NCBI GenBank assembly: GCA_010093685.1
Contig: MU006221.1
Coordinates: 1,023,491-1,087,490 of the forward strand
DNA length: 64,000 nucleotides
Direction of reading: 5' to 3'
Origin: Ophiobolus disseminans
Taxonomy: Eukaryota > Ascomycota > Dothideomycetes > Pleosporales > Phaeosphaeriaceae
Part shown: piece after piece, positions 46,999 through 58,988 of the stretch
Layout: each line of letters begins with the position of its first letter
How positions within the stretch are numbered: the first letter of the stretch is position 1
Made by a program: the position numbers and the translations under genes
The notes under the pieces: model-generated
What the model was told of the DNA's origin: nothing
The model's database searches: none
The model's input: only the letters and a program-made list of their open reading frames with translations

Positions 46999-48390
46999 TT
47001 ACACAACCACTCTCCTTAATCCTTCCGTCCCGCCAAGTACTCTCCTCCCCGTCACTGCATCTCGCCCTTTTCCACTCTCCCATCGACCTTCTCTGCTCCC
47101 TTCTTCTTTGCTCCAGCCTTCGTCTTCTACATCTTCGCCGTCATCCCTTCTAAAGCCGGCTGCACCCTCCATGAATGCAGTTTGTCTCTCATGCTCGCCT
47201 TCCACCCACCGATGTATGCACGTATAGCAGTATACGAAGCCTGTAGGAGAAGCTGTGGGTGTTGTGATGGGCGTAACACAAATGGGACAAAGTGTCGAGG
47301 ACGGTGGTGTTGGTACTGTCAGAATAGGGAGGAGTGTTTTGGAGGAGATAATCGGGTTAACGAGCTGCGGCTTCTCGGAGGACGATGTAGAGGGGCGTTG
47401 CTTTTGGTCTGTTCCAGCCTCTGTCTGTCTTGCAGCTGGTGGAAGTGATGGCAGTATCGGAGGTGGTAGTTCAATGTTCTCCGCTGCTTTCCTCGACAGT
47501 TGCCTCGCAAAGTCTGAGGCGTGCCACCATTCTAGAAACTTGAGCGCGAAGATGCTAGTCGGGAGCAATATCTTCAGCGAACTCAACAGTCTTGGCTGCA
47601 CGCTCCTCGCCATGTTTCTTGGCGAGAAGATGGACCCTCCCTCCCCTGGTCGCGCAGGGCCAACCTTCTTGGGTGCGGTCGCCAGCTCGATCGCCGCATG
47701 GTCTGCCGCGCCCAGCCTTCTTATCCTCGTCCCTATGATCCACAAGAACGGAGAGTGGTACTTTGTGCCATCAAACAGGTATGCCATGTTGAAGACTATG
47801 AGGGAGAAATAGTAGGCCGCGTTTACGCTCGGATATATGTTCCGCAGAAACCACTTGTAGTAGTGCATAAATCTCTCTTTCATGCTCGCTCCAGGCCGCA
47901 ACCCATCTCTGTCTCGGTTGTATCCCGGGCCTAGAAGGTTCGCATGTGCGGCGTGGACGTCGTATCCCTCGTCGAACTTCCTCTTTAACCACGGCAATCC
48001 GACCAACACGGCCAGGTTCTTCCACACGTCGCCCTCTCCCAGCTTCACAGCATCTCTCACTGTATCGCTTGCGCCCAACTGCGCACGCGGAATCTCACCC
48101 CCTTTCACACGCAGCACGCGGGCGCGCTTCATGCCGTAAAAGTTCTCGGTAAATGAGCCGCCATATGTCCGCAGGAAGTGGCGCTCCACGAGGAGCATGA
48201 CCAGCGCGTAGACTTCATCGAAGGAGTTGAGTACTGGTAGCAGGTATCGTGGATATCGATGCGTGGAGATGGCGAGGAGGTAGCGGAGCGATGGCGGAAG
48301 GAGCGACGCGAGTTGTTGTTCGGAGAGGATCTCGAAGAGGGAGGGCTTGAGGTCGTCTACGCCATTTTGCAGTGTGGGGAGGAACTCCAT
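46999..48390 (-). CDS. PEX12: Peroxisome assembly protein PEX12
   Basis: One of the three RING peroxins (PEX2/PEX10/PEX12) that form the ubiquitin-ligase channel recycling the PEX5 receptor in the peroxisomal membrane. The intronless frame from the ATG at 48390 gives 463 aa. The family start is clear: MEFLPTLQNGVDDLKPSLFE, then YLLAISTHRYPRYLLPVLNS and SFDEVYALVMLLVERHFLR. Membrane segments follow (YYFSLIVFNMAYLF; SLKILLPTSIFALKFLEWW). The C-terminal RING-like domain has CPICVTPITTP and YCYTCIHRWV, with the reduced set of zinc ligands known for PEX12. The tail has an insertion rich in Glu, Gly and Arg before VTGRRVLGGTEGLRRV. The frame is open 48 codons upstream, but the ATG matches the family start. 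Confidence 0.95.
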   Translation of the reverse strand: MEFLPTLQNGVDDLKPSLFEILSEQQLASLLPPSLRYLLAISTHRYPRYLLPVLNSFDEVYALVMLLVERHFLRTYGGSFTENFYGMKRARVLRVKGGEIPRAQLGASDTVRDAVKLGEGDVWKNLAVLVGLPWLKRKFDEGYDVHAAHANLLGPGYNRDRDGLRPGASMKERFMHYYKWFLRNIYPSVNAAYYFSLIVFNMAYLFDGTKYHSPFLWIIGTRIRRLGAADHAAIELATAPKKVGPARPGEGGSIFSPRNMARSVQPRLLSSLKILLPTSIFALKFLEWWHASDFARQLSRKAAENIELPPPILPSLPPAARQTEAGTDQKQRPSTSSSEKPQLVNPIISSKTLLPILTVPTPPSSTLCPICVTPITTPTASPTGFVYCYTCIHRWVEGEHERQTAFMEGAAGFRRDDGEDVEDEGWSKEEGSREGRWESGKGRDAVTGRRVLGGTEGLRRVVV

Positions 48391-48609
48391 CTCAAGTCTG
48401 GTGGGAGAGCAGTGGGAGATGGGCGCATTGGATGGTGCGTAGGGTTGGTGTCGCGATGGAATGGCCGTGAAGATGCGCGACTCGAGAAGCCGAGGCACGC
48501 ACGCGGTCGCTTGCGCTTGCCCCCAGCGCGTCACACGTCACAGGCGTCAGGCCTCCGGAGCACAACCACGAGCTCTTTCACTGCAACACCACTCTTCACC
48601 CACAGAAAG
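48391..48609. promoter_or_regulatory. Short divergent promoter of PEX12 and the PQ-loop gene
   Basis: 219 bp between opposing start codons. No specific factor site was recognised. Confidence 0.55.
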
Positions 48610-49605
48610 ATGGTCACCATGTGGCGCCCAGATCACCAAAGATGTCGCGAGCTGGCTCACCCCGATATCATAAACTTTTCTGTTTCAGTGTAAGCAGATT
48701 CCCATGCGCATCGCAATCATAGCTAACCGCGCGTTGTGAATAGCTTCATTGTTGTAGGCATACTCGTATCGTACCTTCCACAGCACTACAAAATCATATC
48801 GCGCCGTTCTTCTCGAGGGCTAAGCCCCATGTTCGTGCTTCTCGGGACCGTGTCCGGCACAGCCAGTATAGCAAACATCTTGACGTTGCCTGAAAGTACA
48901 CGGGACATGGCATGTTGTAGCGAGATTGGAAGATTTCCATGCGCAGCAGCTCTGCTCGGGGTTGCGCAGATAGGTGTTCAGTGGTCGTGCTTCTTCTTCA
49001 TGTACATCTCCTCTACCTTGATCTACCGATATGGACTACTAACATATGCCAGCATGCTCCTCTTCCTCATCTTCTTCCCTCGCAACCCCCAGCCCGACGA
49101 GCTCGACGAGCAAGACGCTGAGATTCCCACGTGGAAAGAAGCCATCATCGTTCTTGCCGTGTCCATCGCCTTCTTGGTCATCGCCTTGCTCGGCTCCGTC
49201 ATATTCGTCTACGCTGCGCCATCTCACCTCCGTGGTTGGGCCAACTTCCTCGGCTTACTAGCCACCCTTCTCGCCGCCATACAATACGTACCCCAGATAA
49301 TTATGACGTGGAGACTACAGGAGACGGGCAGCTTGTCAGTGCCTATGATGTGCATACAGACCCCAGGCAGCTTTGTCTTTGCGGCGAGCCTAGCCGTGAG
49401 ACTGGGCACGGGAGGGTGGAGTACATGGGGCTTGTTCATCTTCACGGGCATATTACAAGGCTTCTTACTGGGTATGAGTCTATGGTTCATGTGGAGGGAC
49501 AGAAAGGGAGCAAAGAGCGCGGATGTGCATGGTGTAAATGGTATTGGTGCAAATAGGAGCGAGGAGCAGACACCTCTGCTGCGTGATGGTGGAGAGGACA
49601 GGTAG
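48610..49605 (+). CDS. PQ-loop repeat membrane protein
   Basis: Two exons, 48610-48689 and 48744-49605 (donor GTAAGC, acceptor GTGAATAG), give 313 aa. Seven hydrophobic segments and two PQ motifs are visible: LPQHYKIISRRSSRGLSPMF in the first half and YVPQIIMTWRLQETGSLSVP in the second. This is the build of the cystinosin/PQLC family of amino-acid exporters, usually vacuolar or lysosomal. The substrate cannot be told from sequence. A Cys pair (MACCSEIGRFPC) follows the first repeat and the linker is acidic (PDELDEQDAEIPTWKEA). The C-terminus has EEQTPLLRDGG, a dileucine-like vacuolar sorting signal. It shares a 219-bp promoter region with PEX12. Confidence 0.88.
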
Positions 49606-49687
49606 GTCACATCGCCATGTCATTCTTCCTAGATCGGGCGCGACTCCATTCTGGCCAGTTCCAACGATCTTTGACCATCTGGAAAGG

Positions 49688-50354
49688 ATGTCCAAATCTG
49701 CATCCGAGCCCTCCTCAATCAATTTCGCCATTTCCCAGTCCTGTCTTACCATTCTTGACCTGACCTGTACTGGAATCTTACAAGGTCCCACCTACTTTAG
49801 GTTCACATATGACGGAAGGTTGCAGGTATGTCCAAGAAGTGACGTGGAGTTCTTACTTGATTTGCTACTTTCCGTTGTATGTTCCAGGGGGCAGTACGGC
49901 TCCTATGCGCTTGCATGACACAAAGTTTATTAGAGTTCACACTAACTCAGCATCGCATTTGGAAATCATTATTACATGCACGACGACTGGCAAGTCGGAG
50001 AGAACGGGTTGTCGAGATGATGAAGCTATACTGCAAATTCTGGGATTTCAGTGGTATCGTATGTCTGCGGGATGGGGGAATGGAGCGCGCGAAGGACGGC
50101 GCGTGGGGTTTCGTACGATTTATTCCGTTGTTCCTTCCAAGTAAGTGGATGATACCACGCGCTTCAAGGCATTCCCTAACTTCATATAGTGCTACCAGCA
50201 ATGACATCCATAAGTACGCATCATGTTGAGTTCGAGTTCGATTGATAAGTCAATTCATCGTATCTCAGTATGCTAACCCTTAGCAGAAGAGATAGAAGAA
50301 AAGGCGCAGAGGAAGGGCCCGGGCTACCTCGAAATGTTCAGTATGCAGGACTAG
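49688..50354 (+). CDS. Candidate four-exon small gene, unknown product
   Basis: No family is recognised. Exons 49688-49825, 49888-50140, 50190-50213 and 50287-50354 join in phase to 160 aa. Introns of 62, 49 and 73 nt have donors GTATGT, GTAAGT and GTACGC; the last two have CTAAC branch sites at the usual distance from AG. The product contains LASRRERVVEMMKLYCKFWD, a short hydrophobic segment (WGFVRFIPLFLP) and a polar end (EIEEKAQRKGPGYLEMFSMQ). It starts 83 bp after the PQ-loop stop codon, which is tight for a separate fungal gene. An internal start at 49915 is possible. Three phase-consistent introns argue against chance, but transcript evidence is lacking. Confidence 0.5.
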
Positions 50355-51190
50355 TATGAGATGCGCAGCTGAGAAGGTGTCAGTGCAGCTACACAACTAC
50401 AAATTCCAAAGCCGTGGTTTGACATCCTCCGCGTTACCTTACTACTTGCAATACGTATATCTCGCTAAAAAGATTGTCTCCGCCCAAGAACTATGTAGCG
50501 TCGCGGCAAGCCTGGCGTTCGGGTAAAGCGGACCACTAAGGAGCGAATCAGGGCCCACGAACCGCCGAAAAAGCACAACATTGTGTAAACCCTCCAACGA
50601 GCAAGTGATAAGCAAGACAATTCAATCGCTTGTCTATCAACACGCTGCCATTCTTAGACATGGCAATGTTGTAAAACAAGCACCGCCCATCTCACGCCAT
50701 CCAATCGCCCTGGTCCCTGCCGTGTTATCGGTCCAGCAATGCCGACTAAACCCCTTCCAGTCGCTCCCTTATCTTCACCAAGCCCTCGTCTCCACCTTCC
50801 CGTGAACGCGTCTCATCTGCTCAGGAAGCTTGGCTGTTTTCGACATGCTGTCCGGTGCAGTTGGCTCCTTCGTCTTTCTTTGGAACTCCACTCCACCAGC
50901 CAAATTGCTTCGGCGCCACACTATCGGCCCAGTGTAAACATGGGATGTGAACTGTTGTCGGCTTATCAGTGCCAAGTATGGAGTCTTTGGATAGTTTGGG
51001 GTGTCGCTTGGGCTTGAGAGGATGAGCTCACTTGCTGGGTCTGACGGCTCAGCATGGTATTTCTGGAAATTAGCGGGATCGAGGGAAGGGTGTGGAGGCT
51101 ATATATGAGTCTGTAGACCCCCTGTAGTGCCGTCTTCTACCCATTCAGAAAATCTGGAAAAGCGCAGGTTGAACTTTCAACACCTGCAAG
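50355..51190. promoter_or_regulatory. Upstream region of the ammonium transporter with five HGATAR sites
   Basis: TGATAA at 50606-50611 (plus strand) and, on the minus strand, CGATAA (50725-50730), AGATAA (50769-50774), CGATAG (50921-50926) and TGATAA (50963-50968). HGATAR is the binding consensus of the nitrogen regulator AreA/NIT2, which is known to activate ammonium permease genes. No gene is visible in this gap. Confidence 0.5.
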
Positions 51191-52836
51191 ATGGAGGCAC
51201 CAGTTGCTGTAAGTAGTCGAGATGCACTCACAAATGACACGCCACTGATATCTTGCAGCCAGAGTTCGACGAGACGAAACCCAATGGCGGTAACCCAGAT
51301 ATTGAGAATGTCAACGCTCAATATCAGAACATGGAGTTTCACTACATTTACCTGATGATCATGGCTTACCTGGTTTGGCTCATCATCCCTGGCATCGGCT
51401 TTCTCTACTCTGGTCTTGCGCGCCGAAAGTCAGCACTGGCGCTGCTGTTCCAGTCCTTTGCTGTGATGGGAGTGTAAGCTACATCCACTTCAACCAACTC
51501 TCGACGCATCTCTAATGATATGTAGTGTGTGCTTCCAATGGATGTTCTGGGGCTACTCTCTGGCATATTCTCGCACTGCCAGCCCCTTCATCGGTGACAT
51601 GGCAAACTTTGGCTTGAAGAACGTCATGTCCGCACCATCCCCAGGCTCAGCGGTACTGCCCGAGATAGTATTCTGTTTGTACCAGATGCTGTTTTGCGCC
51701 TGTACTGTACAGCTCGTCATCGGTGGATCATTCGAGCGTGGCAGGATCCTACCCTCCATGATCTTCGCTTTCTGCTGGGCCACTATCGTCTACTGTCCCA
51801 TCGCATGTTGGACATGGAATGTAAGACTTTCCTGACTCCAATACCATGAAAGTTTCCAATGCTGACTTGTTGTCACTACTTTTAGGCTAATGGCTGGCTG
51901 TACAACCTTCCGTCATTAGACTTTGCAGGCGGTGGCCCTGTTCACATCGCCTCCGGCTGGTCTGCTCTTGCGTATGCCTTTGTCCTCGGTAAACGTCTAC
52001 CCAAGGGCGACAAGATCCACAGCAAGGCGCACAACCCCACTCTAGTCTTCATCGGCACCGTACTTATCTGGTTCGGTTGGTTCGGCTTCAACGGCGGCAG
52101 CGCGCTGAACGGCACTGTCCGCTCGATGCTGGCTGCTTTCAACACGAACACCGCTGCCTCTTTCGGTGTGCTTGGATGGATCTCTGTGGAGTATGTCCGC
52201 ACGAAGGGCAAATTCTCCGTGGTCGGTGCTTGCTCCGGCGCAATTGCTGGTCTCGTTGGTATTACACCCGCCGCTGGCTACGTCTCGCTCTGGATCGCTG
52301 CTCTCATCGGCTTCCTTACAGGAGCTATCTGCAGCTTGTGCCAAAACGTCGACAAGTGGATCAAAATCGATGAAGGCATGGACGTCTTCAAGCTCCATGG
52401 CATCGGAGGCATGGTTGGATCCTTCTTGACTGGTATCTTTGGACAGGCCTGGATCTACGACCTCGACGGCATGGGTCCCTACGATGGCCTCGGTGGTATG
52501 GACGGCGTTGGAGTCCAAGTCGGTCGCCAGCTCGCCGAGATTGTTACCATCGCCGCCTACGCCTTCACCGTCTCTTGCATCCTGTTGTATGCGCTCAAAT
52601 TTATCCCGGGAATGCACCTCCGCGTCAGCAACGAGGCTGAGATGATGGGTCTTGATGTTGACCAGTTCAACGAGGAGGAGATAGGTATGTTTCACGTGCA
52701 TTATGTGTAAGACAGACACTGACTTTGTGTAGGTGACTGGAGCATGATGCACCAAAACCCATATGAAGCGCACGTAAGCAGTGCTAGTAGTCAGAGCGCA
52801 CCTGCCCCTGCGCCTATTGGAGACAAGCAGGTATAG
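51191..52836 (+). CDS. Ammonium transporter (MEP/AMT/Rh family)
   Basis: A plasma-membrane trimeric ammonium carrier for nitrogen scavenging. Five exons (51191-51208, 51259-51473, 51526-51820, 51886-52684, 52733-52836) give 476 aa, the usual size. The first exon encodes only MEAPVA. Eleven membrane segments are visible. Family motifs include YLVWLIIPGIGFLYSGLARR, DFAGGGPVHIASGWSALAYA with the first pore His, FGWFGFNGGSALNG, and KLHGIGGMVGSFLTG with the second pore His. The C-terminal tail has HLRVSNEAEMMGLDVDQFNE, the conserved cytosolic regulatory segment, and ends GDWSMMHQNPYE and a Ser/Ala/Pro tail. All junctions keep phase. The promoter has several GATA sites, consistent with nitrogen control. 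Which paralogue class it belongs to was not resolved. Confidence 0.96.
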
Positions 52837-53713
52837 GATAGTTCCCGCATTGTGCGCTTGGTTATAGAAGAGGCGAAGAGCGTCGAATTCACGACAGGGA
52901 GGTAGTGGAGTTGAGGACCTTCCACGACTGGGTAACTTCTTGATAACCTTCGCTTGCCCAGTAAGAATAACAATTTGTAATCTAATGATATAAGCTCGCT
53001 ATTAACAGTAAATGTGAATGATTATCTGGTGCTGTAGACCGTAGACAAATGTCCCATTGAAACTACTCAGACAGGTGACTCTCAATTCTAGAGGGTATCA
53101 GTCTCCATACTGCGACAAGGAACTAACTAAACAGCCCATATCATCTCCAAGACGCTTCACGAGGAAGAATGGCCAAGCACGAAAATACATCGGCGCCCTC
53201 GGGCTTCACGAACCCCGCTAGCGCCACCACTCCTTCTCCCCCACCCCATCATCGCTACCTCACCTCCTCCACAGCGGTCTTCCAGCAACATAACGATTCC
53301 TCCAGAAGCCACGGTAGCATTGCATCGTCGGGGATGCGAATAATAGATTGCCCAGTATGCACCTCGTGCGGCTGAATCAGCCCTACTCGCCTATTCGCCT
53401 GTGCATACTAGATGCGGTATGCATGTGAAGCGGACGCTGCGTAACCACAGGATGGGAGTGTTCACGCGCATTGGGAGGGTTTTGGTGAGGCTTGGGCGAG
53501 CTGTGTGCTTATATATGTATTGGGCTTCGTCACTTGCAGGACGCTTTTTCATATTCATTAATACCATTCCATCGCATTACAACACAAGCTCTTCTTCGCT
53601 TTATACTTTAACGCACATTGTTTACAACTCAGATTTCTGTTCGAAGTCTCCAGGACATCATAGCGTTGCGCGCTCCTCCTTCGTCAACATATCTCAGCTC
53701 TAAACTCACAGCA
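52837..53713. other. Intergenic, 877 bp
   Basis: Between the ammonium transporter and the hydrolase. A 68-codon ATG frame at 53169-53375 is Ser/Pro/Thr-rich with a CPVCTSCG end; it has no family match and is too short to call. No repeats were recognised. Confidence 0.5.
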
Positions 53714-54856
53714 ATGCCCTTCGGTCCGTTCATCCTCCAATGGCGCACGCCCTCGCCCAACCCTCCTAAATCTACAGACCTCCCATCTGGAATCACACGC
53801 ACATACGTTCAGACTCCCTCCGGGCCGCTCGAACTCCTCTCCGCCGTCCCATTCTCTCTAAAAGACAAGCCGCCACTCTTCTTCGCCCATGGCGGGTTCG
53901 GTTGTGCATCTGTGTGGCTGTCGTATATGACCTACTTCTCATCCCGTGGATACCCGTGCTACGCACTTAGCTACCGCGGACATGGCGGGAGTTGGTACTC
54001 TAGCTTCTGGCAAATGTACTTCACATCCAGACATGCGATTGGCGAGGACCTTGTTGCTGGGATCGCCGCGGTCGAGAAACTCGAGCAAGAGAGGCGAAAG
54101 GCGGCGGAGAAGGTGAAAGTGGTATTGATAAGTCATAGCGCGGGTGGAGCGCTGAGTCAGTACGTGCTGAGTAAGGGGATGTGTACGGTGCAGGGGTTTT
54201 GTTTGTTTGCTGGTGTGCCTGCATTTGGATCGTGAGTACCCGATGCCTCTCCTGACTTTACAGAATTGCTGACAGAGCGTAGATGGTCTTGCTACACTTT
54301 CTGGCTTCTCAGTGCTCCGATCAATTTCTACTACCGCTTCTTCCACTCGCGGTATCTGCTCGCCACGACAAAGCAAGTGCACGATGCGTTCTTTACGACA
54401 GACACGCCAACGCCTGTGGTGAAGGAGCTCGAGCGCTTGCTGAGTCCGTACGAAAGCATGTGCTGGCCTATGCAGGGTCTGCAACCGTTCGTGACGGGTC
54501 CGGATGTGGTCAGTAGAATCACGGGGTGGAGGTCGAGAGATGGCGATAAGAGCCATGGACCAGCTGGGATCACACCCAGGTTTCTAGTGCTCGCTGCTGA
54601 ACATGACGTACTCTGTACGCCGCCGGTAATGGAGGATGCAGCGAAGCGATATCGAGCGGCGTTTCACCACTGTGTGCGAGTGGGAAAGCTGGATGGTGTT
54701 TCTGAACATGACGCACGGGTTGAGGATGACAAAGACGGTGAACTTCGAGACGGCGTTGCCTACGCAATTGTGAAAGGGTTAGGACACCACCTACAGAATC
54801 ATGTCGATTGGGAGAGGGGTGCGGAGGTGGTCTTGAGGTGGGCGGAGAGGTTGTGA
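53714..54856 (+). CDS. Alpha/beta hydrolase
   Basis: Two exons, 53714-54231 and 54283-54856, give 363 aa; the intron (GTGAGT to GCGTAG) joins VPAFGS to WSCYTFW in phase. The oxyanion-side HG motif is FFAHGGFG (about residue 58), followed by YALSYRGHGGSW. The nucleophile elbow is ISHSAGG, in which the usual first Gly is Ser. The acid is probably Asp in LAAEHD and the base His in KGLGHHLQNH near the C-terminus. The fold and triad order fit the serine hydrolase superfamily (lipase, esterase or lysophospholipase type). The substrate is unknown. The ATG at 53714 is the first in frame with a good start (MPFGPFILQW). No signal peptide is seen. Confidence 0.85.
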
Positions 54857-55581
54857 GGATCTAACAATGGTAGGTAGGGTTATTTGTAGTCACAAGCATC
54901 CATTTAGGCGACTCAGCGTGCAGAGTAGTGCTTTCGTGTGCAATTCTTGGGAGATTAAGACTGTCGACGAAAGTCTGTCTGTGATTGTTTGAGAGTGGGT
55001 AGGATGAAGGTGACTTGTTAGGTTTTCCACAATAGAAAAGTGGGGTACATGAGTTGGAGGTGTACCATGATGTTGAACCTTCCACGTTAATAATTGGGAG
55101 GATTGGTATGACTCTGCTCGGTTCCATGGGTGAGAAAGCAACCGGAACTCAACGCATTCTGGCGGTGCGACTATAAATTCTTGACGGTTGTAGAATCTGA
55201 TTGTGTGTCCTGAAGGTATTCGCGGCCGTATCATCGTATCACTCGGCACACCAAACTTCCGCGTAGATATACGGACTCATCTATCGACGAGAATTGTCGC
55301 GTGCAGGTATATTGATTAAATATGCAGGTCGTCGGGCTGACTCCAAGTTTGTGGGGGAGGAGCATGCGAAAGGTGCACATTTTCATGCCGCTGACTCCAC
55401 AGATTCCATACGCTAACCACGTTGGCTATAGTGCTGCGATCGCGGCCTGCTTTCATCATCGCTGCGACGCAGAATTTTGGTCTCTGGCTGGGCTTCCTTG
55501 AGTCACAAAGCAACCCGGCGCCATTCAAATACCCGCCAATCCCGCCAGCCCTCCACCTCTCCCTCATCCTCAATTGCAATC
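54857..55581. other. Intergenic, 725 bp
   Basis: Upstream of homocitrate synthase. A 119-codon minus frame at 54890-55249 starts MPSDTMIRPRIPSGHTIRFY; it shows no recognised domain and I leave it uncalled, though an orphan gene is possible. Confidence 0.45.
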
Positions 55582-57391
55582 ATGTGTGCTTCCTGTGACG
55601 CAGCCTCGAACGGCCAGGCCAACGGCCAAACCAACGGCAATGGCACCTCCAATGGCACCAATGGAGCCAACCATGACGGCTTCACCTCAATCAAGTCTGC
55701 TCACAACCCCCATCCATCGCACAGGTCATCGCCGTACGCTCCCGTAGGCGACTTCCTGTCAAACGTCAGTCGGTTCAAGATCATCGGTACGTCATTCCCG
55801 GACATCCTCACAGCCGTTTTGTCAATTCTTGCGCTCTCAAGAAAACTTGCGAGGCCAGACAGGCTCAGGTATTGAGAGCGGGTAATTGCGCATTGGCTGG
55901 GAGCGCAACCGGAGCTCCGCACACACGCATTCTATCCTCGTATTTCAGCTCGCATCAAGGCGCAAATAGAGGATGTGGCTGACCATTTACCCGCGCAGAA
56001 AGCACATTACGTGAAGGCGAGCAGTTTGCCAACGCCTACTTTGATCTCGAGGCCAAGATCAAGATTGCCCGGGCACTCGACGACTTTGGCGTAGACTGTA
56101 CGTAGACGCTCTACCCCGCAGCGCTATGCTGGGCCCCCAAGACTGACCGCCACTTTAGACATTGAGTTGACTAGCCCTGCCGCATCTGAGCAATCAAGGA
56201 GGGACTGCGAGGCCATCTGCAAGCTAGGAGTAAGTTCCCATCTCAAGCATAGCTTCTGTCCGCCCCTAACGATTGCACCAGTTGAAAGCCAAGATCCTCA
56301 CCCACGTACGATGCCATCTCGATGATGCCAAGATTGCCGTCGAGACCGGTGTCGACGGCCTCGACGTCGTTATCGGAACCTCAAGTTACCTCCGCGAACA
56401 CAGCCATGGCAAGGACATGACATACATCAAGAACACCGCTCTCGAGGTCATCGAGTTCGTCAAGAGCAAGGGCAAGGAGATCCGATTCAGCTCGGAGGAC
56501 TCTTTCCGATCAGATCTCGTCGACCTGCTCTCGATTTACAGTGCCGTCGACAAAGTTGGTGTCGACCGAGTGGGAATCGCCGACACTGTTGGCTGCGCTT
56601 CGCCGCGCCAGGTATACGACCTGGTCCGAACTCTGCGTGGTGTGGTCTCGTGTGATATCGAGACCCATTTCCACAACGACTCTGGCTGCGCCATTGCAAA
56701 CGCCTTCTGCGCTCTGGAAGCCGGTGCCACCCACATCGACACCTCAGTGCTTGGCATTGGTGAGCGTAACGGCATCACGCCTCTCGGTGGTCTCATGGCT
56801 CGCATGATTGTTGCGGACCGTGACTACGTTATCAACAAGTACAACATCAAGAAACTCAAGGAGGTTGAGGATCTCGTTGCCGACCTGGTCGAAGTCAACG
56901 TTCCCTTCAACAACTACATCACCGGATTCTGCGCCTTCACCCACAAGGCTGGCATCCACGCCAAGGCCATCCTGAACAACCCGTCCACTTACGAGATCAT
57001 CAACCCCCAGGATTTCGGCATGTCTCGTTATGTCCACTTTGCGAGCAGACTCACTGGCTGGAACGCGATCAAGAGCCGTGCCGAGCAGCTTGGAATTCAG
57101 ATGTCCGACGCGCAATACAAGGAGTGCACAACCAAAATCAAGGCTATTGCAGACGTACGCAAGATTGCGCTAGATGACACGGACTCGATTATCCGTACAT
57201 ACTACCACAACCTCCACGCCGAGGAGGAGAAGCCACTTCTGCCGGGCTTGACCGCTGAAGAGGAGAAGAAGTTCATCGAAGCGGAGAAGGAACTCGAGGG
57301 CGTCAAGGAGAAGAGGCAACTGGATGCTGCCGCTGCCGCAGACGCTGAAGTGCCGGAGTCCAAGAAGACGAGGACGGCCGTTGTTGCATGA
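55582..57391 (+). CDS. LYS20: Homocitrate synthase (lysine biosynthesis, alpha-aminoadipate pathway)
   Basis: Condenses 2-oxoglutarate and acetyl-CoA to homocitrate, the first and feedback-regulated step of fungal lysine synthesis. Four exons (55582-55786, 55999-56097, 56159-56229, 56282-57391) give 494 aa. The DRE-TIM barrel begins with [16 protein letters not shown], which carries the catalytic Arg and Glu. The metal-binding HFHND is followed by [19 protein letters not shown] and [16 protein letters not shown]. The C-terminal regulatory part ([20 protein letters not shown]) is intact. The N-terminal 60 residues are a low-complexity Asn/Gly/Thr segment ([20 protein letters not shown]). The 212-nt first intron is longer than the others. 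Localisation cannot be decided from this N-terminus. Confidence 0.96.
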
Positions 57392-57990
57392 ACAGCGGGA
57401 TACGTCTTCCTGGATGGACTCGGAGTTATTTCTTTGGTTTCTTTGGGGGTCTAGTATTTCCTGCATTATTCCGGTCTCGGAAAAGTCGTTGTTTTGATAC
57501 CTTGAGTCTGCGGGCTTGATCGCGTGTCGCAGTACATACGCATGTAGTATCGCAAATGATCACACAGCTATCGCAATGATAAGGCCTTGCGCATACTCTC
57601 TTCGTGTTATAATTGGCAATAGCTCACCGCTCATTGACTGTCGTACTTATTGTAGAGGGTCCTCTTAGCAAGTAGAGAAAGCCAGTACTACGCTACGTAC
57701 CTGCATAAAGTGATTGCGAGTCTATACACGATTGTGTAAAGCGATAACCAAGATCAAAGATAGTAGCACGTGGAGTTTCCTTTTCGACGACTTTCTCGAC
57801 TTATATATAACCCGACTGAGAGGGCGCACGTGAGGATATATTTCAGGGTCCAGTTCTTAAGTCGCCAGGGGTCCAGGTTGCGCTTCCTTTATTTTCGGCC
57901 AGTGCCGCCACCCCGACCCCAACATAGCGTGAATTGCTCCCCACCAACACCTCGATATACTCCCCCGCCTGAACCGGTAGGATCGCAAAT
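57392..57990. promoter_or_regulatory. Upstream region of IDI1 with two CACGTG E-boxes and a TATA-like box
   Basis: CACGTG occurs at 57767-57772 and 57827-57832, 60 bp apart, flanking TTATATATAA at 57801-57810. Such palindromic E-boxes bind bHLH factors. The position, 160-220 bp before the IDI1 ATG, is promoter-like. No gene is visible in the rest of the gap. Confidence 0.45.

Positions 57991-58988
<998 letters not shown>

Noticed and set aside
53169..53375. 68-codon plus ATG frame ending CPVCTSCG
   Set aside because: Low-complexity Ser/Pro/Thr composition, short, no family match and no splice support.
54890..55249. 119-codon minus ATG frame
   Set aside because: No recognised domain; lies in a promoter gap where chance frames of this size occur. 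Could be an orphan gene if transcribed.
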